Positions 12,535 to 25,929 of a stretch of DNA of 64,000 nt are shown here, piece by piece. Positions within the stretch are counted from its first letter, which is position 1; each line of letters starts with the position of its first letter. The position numbers were made by a program, and so were the translations under genes. A model generated the notes under the pieces. The model was not told the origin of the DNA and did not search any database. It saw nothing but the letters and a program-made list of their open reading frames with translations. Source of the DNA: Phaffia rhodozyma (Eukaryota > Basidiomycota > Tremellomycetes > Cystofilobasidiales > Mrakiaceae). The stretch spans positions 124,001-188,000 of the forward strand of contig JACGZH010000010.1 of the NCBI GenBank assembly GCA_014706385.1. The letters are read 5' to 3'.

Positions 12535-14827
12535 TCAGTTTTCAAGTTCTTGTTGAAGGGACGAAGGAGGGGAAACAGAAAAATAGACCTTTTTCTTCTC
12601 GGCCTTGGGTTTTGTCAACCCAGCCTTCGTATGTCTCCTCCTGTTCTCCTCCTTTGCTTTCCTGGCATCTATCATCTCCCGTTTGAGCTTGGTAGCGTTG
12701 TGGATGGAGGAAGGTATATGTCGTCGTCTGTTCATGAGAGCATGGTTGAGAAGAAAAGCGTCAGTTCATGCCAGTATGTGAGAGAGAAGAGACGGACGGA
12801 ATATCATGAGAGCACATACTTTTCGATTCTTCTGACAGCATCCGTCTTGCCCCACTTGTCGACCAACTTTGCTCTATACTCTCTACTAGCTCGTTCTCTC
12901 GAGTCGACCACTCCTAGTGAAGCGGATGCCTTCGACTTCCATAGTCTGATATTTCCGTCGTCAGAAGCGGACATGACGAATGTCGAAGTAGGGGTGTATG
13001 CTACATCCATCACACTGTTTCCGGATCGTACAATTTGTCTTTTAGTATGTCGTTTGCGGTGAGGAAGAGAGGGAAAGAAAAGAGCAGAAGAGATGAAGAG
13101 AAAATTCTAACCGTTGCATTCGTTTGGTGTGATAGACGTCCTTGCTCTTTCCCTCCGTTCGATCCCAAATTCTGACGCTTCTATCCCAACCTCCAGAGAC
13201 AAACTCTTCACCGGTAGGACCTGCGTGTGGGTAACAGCATTCAAAAATCAGTATTCAAGAAGGGAAAAGAAGAAATAATGGAGTATAAGAAGAAGAAGAT
13301 AAAGGAACTAACTCCAGTCGCAACTCATCACTGCAGCCACATGATCCTTGTAGATTTGGGTTGGGGAGGCTAAATTTCTGATATCGAAGGTATACAAATT
13401 ATGATCCTCTGAAGCGAGGAGAAGGACAGTGGGCAGTGTTGGACACCACGAGAGCGAGTTTGATTTCATCTTGAAGCAATGGAACAGAAAAGGTAGAAAA
13501 AGTGAGGGATCGTTTTGAGTAACGCGCAAATCAGACTTAATTACACAAAGGAAAGCATTGTAGAACTAACCGTCATTCTAACTTGCCTCTCGGCCTTACC
13601 CGTCCTGATATCATACAAACACATGGTTCTCTCACTTCCTACACTAGCCAAGACACTTCGCTCACTCTGGTTGAATCTGACACCCAACACGCTCTCCATA
13701 GTTGCTCCGAACTTTAACGTGCTCAACGGGGAACTCTTTGTTTCGTCCCAGATCTGAACGCAATTAGAGGCCGTAGCAAATACCGGGTCAGATCTATGGT
13801 GGGAGATAGATTGGAAGGCATATTTGGAAGAATAAGTGAAGAGAGGAGGAGGGGGAGGGGGAAGGTTAACTGAAGAGAGAAAGTTTGGATCAAAGTCGTC
13901 GGTGGTAATCCCCGGTGTTGGTGATGGGGGTCGGCCGATCGACGAAGACGCGGCAGGCTGTTCCTCAGAGATTCCAGTCTGAGTGAGTGAAGGGGAAGAC
14001 CAGATTTTGATTGTTTGGTCTCGACCACAAGAGATCAGACGTCGTTCGGCTACGTTGTTATCGCTGTAAAAAGATCATCCGAAAGGGAAGGAAGTATGAG
14101 TGGAAAGGGATGAAGTGAGACATGACCCCCCATGACACGAAAAACTCACGCGGAGAAACACAGCCCAGTGACTTGACCTCGGTGTGCGTCCGGAATCCTC
14201 ACAATTGGTTTTCTTCCAGAAAGTGAATGAAGGATGATTTCTGTGGTAAGGTTAAGTAAGAGCGAATGACCAGGACGAAGATGGACGTAAGTTTCTCATT
14301 AACGACGCGTACATTGAGATTGTTTAGCCACTCACCACCGTCGCCACCTCCACCAGCAACAACATCCGTTCGTCGAGGATCTCTACCAAGGGTATAAACT
14401 CCGTCGGTATGACCCTCCAACGCTGCAACGAATGGTTTGGCGAACATACTAGTAAGGGGTGGAGGCGGGAAAACGGAAAGCAGCCGAATTGTTATCAAAG
14501 GAAGGTTTAGCCGGCCAGTACAGATATATAAACGGAAGCAAAGAATAATGTGGAAACAAGAGACCTACCGGTCAATCTTGGCCGCATTGACGGCTCTGGT
14601 GTACTCTCTTTGCTTTGAAAACGGATGGAGGGCGGGGTCGAGGTTTCGGTGAACGGGAGCGGACGCACCAGCTGTAGTAGGAAGGTGGGTATCTAGTGAA
14701 CGATTGATAACGTTGATTTTCTATCAATTTTTATTTTTTTTTCAAAATAAACAAAGAAAATATTTTTCAGTCAGTAGGTACACTTCTCGTCTTCGTATAC
14801 TAGCAAGTTAGAGTATACACTGACCAT
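12535..14827 (-). CDS. SOF1: SOF1/DCAF13-like WD40 ribosome assembly factor
   Basis: Component of the U3 snoRNP/SSU processome, needed for 18S rRNA maturation. Exons, 5' to 3' on the minus strand: 14827-14825 (ATG alone), 14720-14569, 14448-14336, 14240-14150, 14063-13571, 13469-13313, 13220-13112, 13038-12820 and 12727-12535; 509 aa. The N-terminus has the family segment RNLDPALHPFSKQREYTRA, then RMFAKPFVAAL. WD repeats include SCGRDQTIKIW, EDHNLYTFDIRN and SDDGNIRLWKSKAS. The C-terminal Sof1 domain follows (ASREYRAKLVDKWGK, then VRRIEK and a basic tail). A Ser/Pro-rich insertion of about 60 residues sits between two WD repeats in the long exon. The start codon is followed at once by a GTCAGT donor, and the next exon begins with K-I. 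It converges with the RecQ gene, whose stop codon is 231 bp away. Confidence 0.92.
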
Positions 14828-15560
14828 GATTATCAGGGCAAGAGCTCGTGTGGAAGTTAAGATTTTGGCTGGGACCTGGTTGAGTAAAGCTGAAGGTGTG
14901 CAGACTTGAAATTATTCTCAAAGCAGTTAGGGTTAATTGTTGATGGTTAGTCACCCAAACCTCGGCAACATACTTCCTAAACAGCAGACTAGAGGATCAA
15001 ATTCGATCGGAAGTCAAATGGTTCGTGTTGGTTTGGCAGATGCACAACTGGATAGAAAGACGAATGAAGGAACGAAGCGAACAGACAGATCCACCTTAAT
15101 TACTCTTTTTAGTCGACAATCAGAGGAGCAAGCGGTTCGAGGTTAAACCAGATCAGTATGGGTCTGACAATACTAATTGAGTTCGTTGAAGCTATCGACG
15201 ACAGATTCAGCTGATGCTTGTGTGAGAACATCTTGCGTCTGACGTACGAACAACTTTCTGTACTCCGTGTTGACTGGTTAACTTCGTGGTAAGGCTACAA
15301 TAAGTGACATTGAGAGAAGAAGTAATCATCTGGAGCGCTCGTCTTCTTTTCTCAATGGTTGATTACAGAATTCATCTAATGCTTTCCAAAATCTCCCTAA
15401 TGCTTCCGATCGATGACGATTTTCGCCGACTTTTTCTCTTCACCTTCATATTCTCATTCTGGTCACTTCGTCCGCTCTGCTCTCCATCCATATAACAAGG
15501 CAAGTCTGCTGGACACGACAAGAGCGAATAATAAGATCCGAGCGTATCTCTTCAGAAGTC
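14828..15560. other. Divergent promoter region, SOF1 and POM152
   Basis: 733 bp between two divergently transcribed genes, so it should hold both promoters. No recognisable factor-binding cluster, repeat or extra gene is seen. Confidence 0.55.
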
Positions 15561-18500
15561 ATGTCGGTCCAGCCACCAGGATCGTCATCTCCCCTTTCAC
15601 CAGTCATCCCCACAAGATACTTTCACCAGACCGAACAAAGGCTCTACGCCCTCTCTGCCTTCACCCTCCTCCAAGCCTACAAGCTCTATGTGATCGCACA
15701 ATTGCCTTCCTCCACCTCTACATCATCATCGTCGTCACATGGTACAATAGCTCCTCTGCTGCTTGCTCAGACAATCTTCGTGTACGCCGTTCCACTCCTG
15801 CGGATCCCCAGATTGATGTATGACAAACGGACGAGGTGGGCCATTATAGCCCTCCTGCTCCTCTTCGACTGGTTGCTACTAGGTGGTTGGAGATCCGTAA
15901 GGCTGTTTCTTTCTTATCTCTCTGAATCGTTGTCACAATCTTTGCTTACAATGTTTCTGTTTGTCGATTCACTCCTTTTCAGATTCCATTTTCTTCACTT
16001 GTACCTTCCAGTCTGACGGCCGCATTGACTTACTATCCCACGATCTCGTCTACAAGAGCACGCGTCAGAGATGTTGTCCAGCCTGGAAAACATCTTCTTG
16101 GACAGTACACCCTTCATGTGACCCCTTACTCGTATGCCCATCTCTTTAGTAACTTTCACTCTTCCTAGCATCTTTATTCAGACATCGTTCTTCTCAACTC
16201 TTCATATCAATCTTAGCACGGCGCGACTGCCTCAGATTCCATTGTCCCATCCTCTGCCTTGCTTGTCCGCTCGAAACCCGATAATCAATATACCTATCAC
16301 CTTCAACACCACTCGACCTGAAATCATCGAGTACACGCTCACCCTACCCTCCACGGGCGAGACCTTGATATTTAATGCCACAGCCTCCATGCTTGAGGAG
16401 CTCAAGCCAACAAAACGTCATCGGCGCCACCTGACCGGAATAGACGCCCTGGACAGTTCAATTGAGGACATGGGTGATGAGGAAGACGAGGACGAGATAG
16501 ATACACTCGACGTAAACGACGAGAGGATATCTGCAGAGAAAACTGTAGCGGTTGCCGATAAGAAGGCGAATGTTCAACGGCCTGAGACGGCTGTCTCTAC
16601 CAACTCGAAAGCCAGTGCTAACGCAAAGTTGCTCACCCTTCTCCTTCCAATCGATCAGCCAGCCACTTTGAGACTATCACGGGTGTGGTCTCAGACGGGC
16701 ACTCCTTTCCGGCTGTCTCGATCCGATTCAGAGAAGATTCAGATCTGGGCCTGTCCCAAGGTTACATTTTTGCCTCCTCTCACTCCGTCTTCAGTCTCCC
16801 TGAGCGCACACTCTTCATCATCGGCCTCCCTTCCTCCTAGTACGCTTAGGTGTGCCGGCGAGAAGGGATTCTTAGATATCAAAATCAGTACTGCCGGTCA
16901 TACTGGATTGAGGCTTGGTTGGATCAGCATAGACTCCGTTGGGAACAAAGAGGACGGCTGGTTGGAAGGTATCGGTGAAGAAGACGAGGTGGCTGCTTTG
17001 CTTCTTGAACAGAATCCCTCTTCCTCCTCTTCTACTGCGTCCGTTCCTGGATCCTACATAGTTCCGTTTCCTGTTAGCTTCCCAAACACTGGCTCCAAAA
17101 CCTACACCCTCACTGCTCTTTCCTCTCCACACATCAAGCCAATCGCCATCCATCCTATCGAGGGAGCTACCAAACTCACCTTTGATATCTTACCATCACC
17201 CTCAATTTCCTTTTCTTCAGCCTGTTCGCCTTCGAGACCGCTGAAGTTGTTAGATTCACGATTTGCTCCAAGTCGTTATTCACCACCGGTTCTCCAGCTC
17301 ATCGCTCAGCAAGGACCGGCAGACGGAAATCCGTTCGTCGCCAAGTTGAAATACATCCCGCTCCGGTCCACTCTTGGATCGAGCGCCTCAGAATCAACCT
17401 CGGGATCTACCGCAGGTTGGAAAAAAGAGATCAAGATGAACAGCAAAGAGACATTGGTCCAGATAGAGACTGGCTCGGAAGGAACGTATTTTTTGGAGTC
17501 CGTTACTGGAGGAAGATGTCTAGGAGAGGTAAGAGAACCGAGTGAATGTAGAGCAGAGATTATTCCAGTGCCGGAAGTCGGACTAGATGTGAAACGATTG
17601 AAGGATGAATGGTCTGTTCCAGCTTCTCTCTCTTTCTCTTTCTATTTGTGTGCCTACACGTTCTTTCTTCCTTACATCATCTATGTTCTTCATACGTGAT
17701 TCCTCTCTGAAACATAGCGCCGGAGAACAGGGATTTGAGGCTTCATTCTCCTTCCGAGGGAGTCCTCCTTTCAAACTCTCATATACCCGAGAGTTCAGAT
17801 CTCCTTCATCCTCCCATTCTCGACAGAAATCATTCACTGAAGTCTTCCATTCCGTACACGAGATTCGACCATTTCAACCAGAAGAAGAAGGCACGTACAT
17901 CTATGAATGGATATCCCTTGCCGATTCAATCTACACCGATGGGATCTCTCTGACTGGAGAAAGAAAGTTGGGAAGCGTGGAGATGGTCGTTCATCCGCTG
18001 GCGCAAGCAAGACTTAGAGGAAGAGGCGAGAAGAAAGTCGTCTATGAGTGCCAGGGTGGGGATGTTGATATCGATATCGAGCTCAAGGTATGAACCTCTT
18101 CCTTCCCAAATCTTCATCGTGAACCTCGAATTTTGATACATCTTGCTTTGCCCTCTCAATCTTGTTTTTTAAATCAAAAAAATAAAATCAACTCTCTTTC
18201 CAGGGTAAAGCACCGTTCACCCTCACCGTTCTCACTGCCTCGCCCAAATCAGTAATCACCCGAACCTTAACGAACCTCACCGGCCCACTCGAGCGGGTCA
18301 AGCTGCAAATTCCAAAGGACTGGTTAGCCGACGTTGGTCCGTTCTCTGTTAGTCTCGGTGAAGTGACTGATGGAAATGGGTGCACGAGACGGTTGAGTGA
18401 GAAAGGAGTTGAGATTGAGCTCCGGAGGGGGAGGGTTCGTCCTTTCTTGTCCTTTCGCTTTTCTATTCATCTGATTTCTGATTTTTGAAGTTTTTGTGGC

Positions 18501-20732
18501 AAACAGCCGTCAGCCAAGATATACTCCCAGACGGGTGATAGACGCAAGGTTGTTCCAGCTGGTGCCGACGTGAAGATCCCTCTTAGGCTCTTTGGTGAAG
18601 GTGTACGTCCCTCTCTTGTTAAGTTCATAACTTTCAGGTCTAGCTGAAGTCGGTCGCTGTTCTTTCTTCTGACCTATTCTGCCACACAGCCATGGACTGT
18701 CAAGTACGCAAATTCGAACCATCCGAAGCCGTTGTCTATTGACCTGAAGTCGATCAATGCAGAGATCAAAGTGAACGAAGCTGGCACTTACCGACTTCTC
18801 GAGGTCTGTCTGTACTTGTCTCTTATGTTCTTGCGCCGCTTGTGCCTGACTATATTCAAGAAATGTGGCACCGCGTGGTTCTTTCTCTGCTATGGAACAG
18901 GTCCGAAGTCAACATTGCGAAGGAGTTATCCATCCTGGAGAAGACGTTTTTACAGTTGAACATATCCCTAGACCAACGTTAAGTCTTACTTCAGAGCTTG
19001 GCCGATTCGAGACCCGAAAGGGTATATACATACGTCAGGGAGTTTGCGTAGGGGATGATGATCAAATAGCTTTGAAAATGCAAGGTAAGTCCCTAGTTCG
19101 TTCTCTTCCAGCGTCTTCACTTTTTGAATGGACATAGAACAAGCTGATACGAGAACGGTTGCTTCTTTAATTCTCTCAGGTCAAGCTCCGTTCCACATCG
19201 ATTACACGACAGCGTTCCAGCCTGAAGGTAAGGACACTCGATCCACCTCTCACCTACGCACTCTCGGCGCTATTCAACCCTCCACGATTCTCCATCTTGA
19301 GACCGGTTCCCCCGGAACATATATATATAAATTCCACAAGATTGGGGACGCCAACTATGTACCTTTGCCCAAAGGCATCAGCCATCCTCCAGGTTCTAAT
19401 GAGCTCACGGTTGAACAAGTGATCTATGGTCGACCCAACGCGGTTTTTGAGTCGAATAGTCCAATTTCTCTTTGTTCTAACGCTGTTCTTAGCCCGCAAG
19501 CGAATCCTTTGAATCGAGGCCGAGTCATCCTTTATGGAAAAGCGCCGTTTGAGCTTGATCTTTCAATTCAATCTGCCAAAGTGGCTCAACCGATCATCAG
19601 ACGAATCAAGAATATCCCTTCCAGGGAATGGACTTTGGACATCCCTGACGTCGTGTTCGATCGTGTCGGAGCACACATAATCACCATCGATGCTGTTAGG
19701 GATTCATCAGGGTGCGAGCAGGATATGATCGATCCTGAGCTGGCAAAGTTGAAGGTTGAAGTGGCGGAGACGGCTTCGGTCGTGCCCATAGGCAGATCGG
19801 AGGATGTTTGTGTAGGGCAGACGTTGGACTTCTTGCTTCAAGGGTCTTCACCTTGGAAGCTAACGTGAGTTCCCGAAAGGTCTTTTGTCCTGCTCTCCTT
19901 TCTTATTGTCCTAAATCGTTGACGATCTACCGGGCCACACTCTTCTTGGACAAATCAAAACGGACGAAACAGATACGACTGGAATGGAACTCCAAAGACG
20001 GTGACTCATAAACATCAGAAGTTTTCTCTGTTAGGCGATCAGCCCGGACGTTTCGCCATCGTCTCAATCGCGCATGAGAAGAACCCATGTAAAGTTGAGG
20101 TGAACGATATATCGAGGGAGATCCATGGACTCCCATCTGCTAGGATCAGTGCGGGCGATACGTTCATCGAAGAAGGTTTGTCCTCTGTCTCCTGTCCTTT
20201 TCTGTCTGTTTGAGCAGAGTTGGTATACTGAGTATATCCTTCCTCTCCCCTTTTCTCAGGCGAACAAGCAGAAATAGTGTTTTCGTTTGAGGGAGAAGCT
20301 CCGTTCTCATTTACTTATACTCGTTCCGAGCCTGCTTCGCTTGGTCGAGCTGGACAGGTGCTCGAAGAGCATGTATGTCCCCCCTCCTCCCCCCCTTCCC
20401 TTGCGCCTCCTCATTCTTTTGATGTTTATAGGTGTGATCAGCTGACTGATAAACGCATGTGAACACAGACTGTCACCAATATCTTGGAGAACACATACTC
20501 AATGTACGCTTCTTCTGAGGGAACTTGGAAGGTTACAATGATCGAGGACAAGTGGTGCCGGTTCGTTTCTCTTTGTGTTCTAATTCTGGTGTTATAGATC
20601 TTGTGGAGCTCAAATCATTTCTTGGTTTCCATATCAAGGTATCCTCCACTTCAAAGTACGAGCCCTCCTTTGAATGACAAACCTTTGAAGTTGGAAGGAA
20701 TCGATCCATTCCCACCTATCGCCCCTCTATAG
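15561..20732 (+). CDS. POM152: Nuclear pore membrane glycoprotein POM152
   Basis: Integral membrane nucleoporin that forms the lumenal ring of the nuclear pore. Thirteen exons: 15561-15896, 15983-16131, 16217-17611, 17718-18087, 18204-18434, 18507-18602, 18690-18803, 18901-19084, 19180-19864, 19973-20175, 20260-20372, 20469-20560 and 20639-20732; 1353 aa (yeast Pom152 is 1337). A short N-terminal region carries hydrophobic segments (around LSAFTLLQAYKLYVIAQL and ALLLLFDWLLLGGW). A long lumenal part follows with Ig-like repeats, each marked by a G-x-A/S-P-F core: RGSPPFKLSY, KGKAPFTLTV, SGQAPFHIDY, YGKAPFELDL, EGEAPFSFTY. A Ser/Asp/Glu-rich stretch coded near 16440-16620 is unlike the repeats. 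The start is the first ATG that leads into the hydrophobic segment. Confidence 0.92.
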
Positions 20733-21564
20733 ACCGGCCTGACCTGGCTAGCCTATATGCACTCTTTCCATCTGATCCCAGTCTTTCGTTTCTTCCAATC
20801 AAACATCATACCCAAACCCTAGACCTTCTCCCTTTGTTCTCTCAGAGAGGAGAGGACGGAGAGAACTAAATCATTGCTATCTTTTGCTATCTCTGCATTT
20901 ATGATGATTGCTATTCCATGTGATTTGTGCATCTTTGTGGTACAAGCTTGCAGTCAATGATATGTGTGCAAGAGCAGTTTTGTATTCGTGTGCGTCATCC
21001 GGCTCGGCTATGCGGAGAAGAATGTCCAAACGCACGCACAGCCCACAATTAGTCGGGCCGTGTTACTTCCTCTCACCCCTGGACTTCTTTCCGTTCTACG
21101 TTCACCCTCGTCCCATTCGTCTTCTTATATTTGATATACTTCCAGAAATATGTAAGTGCACGTCTCGACTCACCACCTGTTGACTAGAGAACGGATATGA
21201 CCTATAAAGAGAACATGTATTGTTAGGAAAAGAGCAATATCAAGTAGATCGGCTTGAGAGAAAATCGGGTAGAACAGGTGGATACTTTGAGATTACAGAT
21301 CTCCTCGTTTGGACCAGTGCTCTACTTCCACAATCGGTACATATCCATTGTGATGTTCTATTGTCCCGGAAGATCTCCTCTTTCAGATATCTGCATATAT
21401 GGATGGGATTGATGGGTTGTTCGGTCAGAAGAAGAGACTGTTTCATGGAATGCTTACCTTTCTGTTTCCTTGGTTTCTTGTTCTCTCATTTTCAGGTCTG
21501 CCCCTGTACGACTCTTTCCCCTCTTTTCATCATCATTTCCCCTTCCCTCTTTAATCAAGCTCAA
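20733..21564. other. Intergenic, POM152 to synaptobrevin
   Basis: Contains the POM152 3' flank and the synaptobrevin promoter. Open frames near 21220-21640 show no family motif. An upstream non-coding exon of the synaptobrevin gene could lie here. Confidence 0.5.
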
Positions 21565-22666
21565 ATGAGTTGCGTTGTTTTTGCCTATGGAACTTTTGTT
21601 TGTTCTCATAAATTGGGTTTCTTTCATGGGACGCGGTTGTAATCATAGTACGACCCTTACATCCCCCAAGGTGGATCTTCTTCCAACCCTTCTGGCGCCA
21701 CTGGCTACCAGGGGAATGCCAAGGTTTGTGTCTTCTGTATCGTTTCATCTTCCACGAAGAACTTGTTTGTTTCCGCAACACCTTTTTAAAAGACTCAACT
21801 GAATCAGACTTTTACCGTTCTGGCCATACATCATTTTGTTTGAACACCATCATTGACAGACGGCGGCTATCCAGAAACAAATCGATGAGACCCAGGATGT
21901 GATGAGAGAGAATATTCAACGAGTTGCCGAGCGAGGTGAACGGTTGGATGCTTTACAGGATAAGACGTGAGTGATGAGACACGTGCTTCTGATCTTCTGT
22001 CTTCATTATTCTTCCCGGGTAAAAGCGAGTCGTCTTATAGCAAAGAGTGGATAGCTGAACATCCGTTTGGTCAACTTCTGAATGGCTCTTATTTTTAAAA
22101 CGTTAATCTTTTAAAAAGCGACAACTTAGCCGTATCCGCCCAGGGTTTCCGAAGGGGAGCTAACAAAGTGCGAAAAGCAATGTATGTTCGCCTTCTTTTG
22201 TGTTCGTCTCACGAGTCTGCTCTTGTTCAAGAGCAGAGGTAAACTATGATGGCTGAATGGACTTCTCCTAATTTTCCAATTCTATTAGGTGGTGGAAGGA
22301 TACCAAGATGAAGATCATGTGAGTCAATCTTTCCTCTTTGACATGTATAGCAGTCCTCAGTCGATTGATAGCTTTTCATGTTTCATAATATCTCTGTGAT
22401 TGATCAGTATTGGCTGTGGAATTGTCATCTTGATGTACGCACTGTCTTCATCTGGTGAGAAATTATTTTTCAAACAGACGGTTGCTGATCGTAGATATGT
22501 CTTTTCGAGTTTATATAGTGTCATCATTGTCGGTTAGTCTTCTTTCTCTTTTTATTCATTCAAAAACCACCAGATCTTCTATAACCCTCTCAAGATTATG
22601 ATTACTAAAATTTACCATGGTTTCGTTCATCTTTCAGTTCCCATTGTCAAGACCACTCAGAAATAG
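21565..22666 (+). CDS. SNC1: Synaptobrevin / VAMP-type v-SNARE
   Basis: R-SNARE of secretory vesicles that drives fusion with the plasma membrane. Eight exons: 21565-21573, 21649-21723, 21860-21966, 22119-22181, 22289-22318, 22408-22434, 22519-22532 and 22638-22666; 117 aa, the same length as yeast Snc1. After a short Gly/Ser-rich head ([12 protein letters not shown]), the SNARE motif runs from [14 protein letters not shown] through [17 protein letters not shown], including the zero-layer arginine of that family segment. WWKDTKMKI precedes a C-terminal membrane anchor ending PIVKTTQK. Exon 7 is only 14 nt. The first exon (ATG AGT TGC, weak GTTGTT donor) is the least certain part; another upstream start is possible. 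Confidence 0.88.
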
Positions 22667-23141
22667 GTAACTCCGTATGGATATCTTCTCTTGTTCTCTA
22701 TACCAAAGACTGATTCATTTCTTCCCGTAACATCTCTTTACTCTTCTGAATCTTAAGTTTCTTCTGTGCTTCTTGTCTCGCTCTTATGTTCCTATGGAAT
22801 TTTTTATCATTATTTTCATGACTTATTCCTTTCCTTCAAGGTGTTTTCTTGGTAGAAGTAAACATAAATAATCATCAACTTTTAGAGGGAGATGTGCATG
22901 GTAGCAAAAAAGAGCAAAAAACGAAAGTATAAAATGGCAGGTTCAAAATGTCAGGTGACTGTCAAGACGCCCGACTGATCTCCTGAGTAGAACAAAGCTA
23001 TCGGGACATTATAAAGCGAGGAGGAATGGTTTGAGAAGCAAAGAAAGGACCACCAGACAAGGCAGTAAAAGCAAGAATCAAGACCAGCTGAACAGTTCTT
23101 CCAGGTGGCCTATTTAATCCTTTCTTTCAAGAAACTTTTGT
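22667..23141. other. Convergent 3' flanks of synaptobrevin and histone H4
   Basis: 475 bp between two convergent genes, with T-rich then A-rich stretches compatible with 3' ends. No gene is seen. Confidence 0.55.
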
Positions 23142-23680
23142 CTAGTTTCCGAAACCATAGAGTGTTCGACCCTGTCGCTTGAGAGCATACACGACATCGA
23201 GAGCCGTCACGGTCTTTCGCTTCGAGTGCTCGGTGTAGGTGACAGAGTCTCGGATGACATCTGGGGAGAAAAGAACACGTGCGATAAGCCAGCGATCAGT
23301 AGATGGATCAAGCGACAGAGACAGAAGATCGATGCAGGATCGACAAGGAGACTCACTCTCGAGGAACAGCTTGAGGACACCTCGGGTCTCCTCGTAGATG
23401 AGACCGGAGATTCGCTTGACTCCACCTCGTCGCGCAAGTCGTCGGATGGCAGGCTTGGTGATACCCTGGATGTTGTCTCGAAGGATCTTTCGGTGTCGCT
23501 TGGCTCCTCCCTTTCCGAGTCCCTGTGGGTGAGGGTAGAGCAGATCGAGAAGGCAGATCAGAAGAACGGGCGAATGGAGGATACATGTCAGGATCAGAGA
23601 ATACAGACAGACAGAGACAGCCGATCGACAGAGACACAGGTGAAGACACGTACCTTTCCTCCTTTTCCTCGTCCGGACAT
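23142..23680 (-). CDS. H4: Histone H4
   Basis: Core nucleosome histone. Three exons on the minus strand: 23680-23654, 23522-23357 and 23260-23142, giving exactly 103 residues including Met. The N-terminal tail is MSGRGKGGK followed by [12 protein letters not shown], and the sequence runs through [20 protein letters not shown] and [20 protein letters not shown] to a GFGN end. The first exon codes only nine residues. It is divergently paired with the H3 gene, as is usual in fungi. Introns inside the tail and before NVIRD are consistent with a basidiomycete. Confidence 0.97.
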
Positions 23681-24940
<1,260 letters not shown>

Positions 24941-25929
24941 ACAACCATACTTTCTATTCCATACCTTTCACAAATCATTCATTTGTTCTCTTTTAAACAA
25001 GCAACTAGGCATCTCTCTCATAGCGCACCGTCTGTAAACGAGAACGTGACGATTCGCTTCATATATGTATGGACAGTTGTCCAAGTATTCACTTCTAAAC
25101 ACGATTTATGTATATATTATCGATTATACGATGTCGATCAAACCACAAAGAACACCTCTCTGCCACTGGAATTACCAAAGACGTGGCAATGCTTTCTCGC
25201 TTCTATAATAAACAAGACAAATTCGTAGGCTGGAATATTGTAGAATAGATGATATCCTTACGACTGACGGGGTGCTAGCTCGTGGTACGCTTGTCCCCCA
25301 CTGATGTGCGCACCCCAGCAAAGACTTTTCAGCGCCAGGCAGCAAAGAACAGTAGGAGCCAGGGTTGAGACTCGGGATGCGAGTCGAGAACAGCGCAGAG
25401 ACCGACGAGACTGGCTGATCTGAACGAAGAAGCCGAAGCAAGCAGCTACGATATCACACCGAGGTTACTATGGCAGTCTACAGTGTCAGTGTGGCAGCTT
25501 GTGCAAAAAGCATGGTGAGAGTTACCTCAGCCGATGGTGGTCGATACATGGTCCTTTTGGACTAGGGTGCCCTCAGACCATAAACAGTCCAGATCTCATG
25601 GGGCATGAGCCTGGTTTGCCCTCTTTGACGGAACAGTAGAATCAGTAGTGACAAACACCAGCACCACTGACGAGTGTCTACGTCACCTTGGCTTTCTTTG
25701 TGTCTTCTCAGCTGTTGAGATTTATGCCTCCTTGTTTGCTAGGAACCCCCCTTTGGTCGCTTTAACTTGCCATCGGTCATAGTGAACAATTTAGTGAATG
25801 CTGTACAGTCCACAGACAGAGACAAATAGATAGAGATATGATCAACCAAATCCATCGACCATTATCACCTCACTCTCTTCCTCTTTCTTTGCCCTGCTCA
25901 TCTAGTTATCGTTGTAACGACGACTTCTC
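24941..25929. other. Intergenic, H3 to hypothetical gene
   Basis: About 1 kb with no convincing gene. It holds one copy of the dispersed repeat at 25501-25601. The part nearest the next gene is pyrimidine-rich like other leaders here. Confidence 0.5.
25501..25601 (+). repeat. Dispersed repeat, copy 1
   Basis: A segment of about 100 bp opening GTGCAAAAAGCATGGTGAGA and containing CCGATGGTGGTCGATACATG and CTCAGACCATAAAC. It is near-identical to 26909-26961 over the first 50 bp and recognisably similar to copies at 33222, 36350 and, inverted, 36942. It carries no open frame of note. Its class is unknown. Confidence 0.75.

Noticed and set aside
20908..21642. Extra gene between POM152 and synaptobrevin
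   Set aside because: Several short frames overlap here, but none shows motifs or joins to others. The region fits a promoter and leader.
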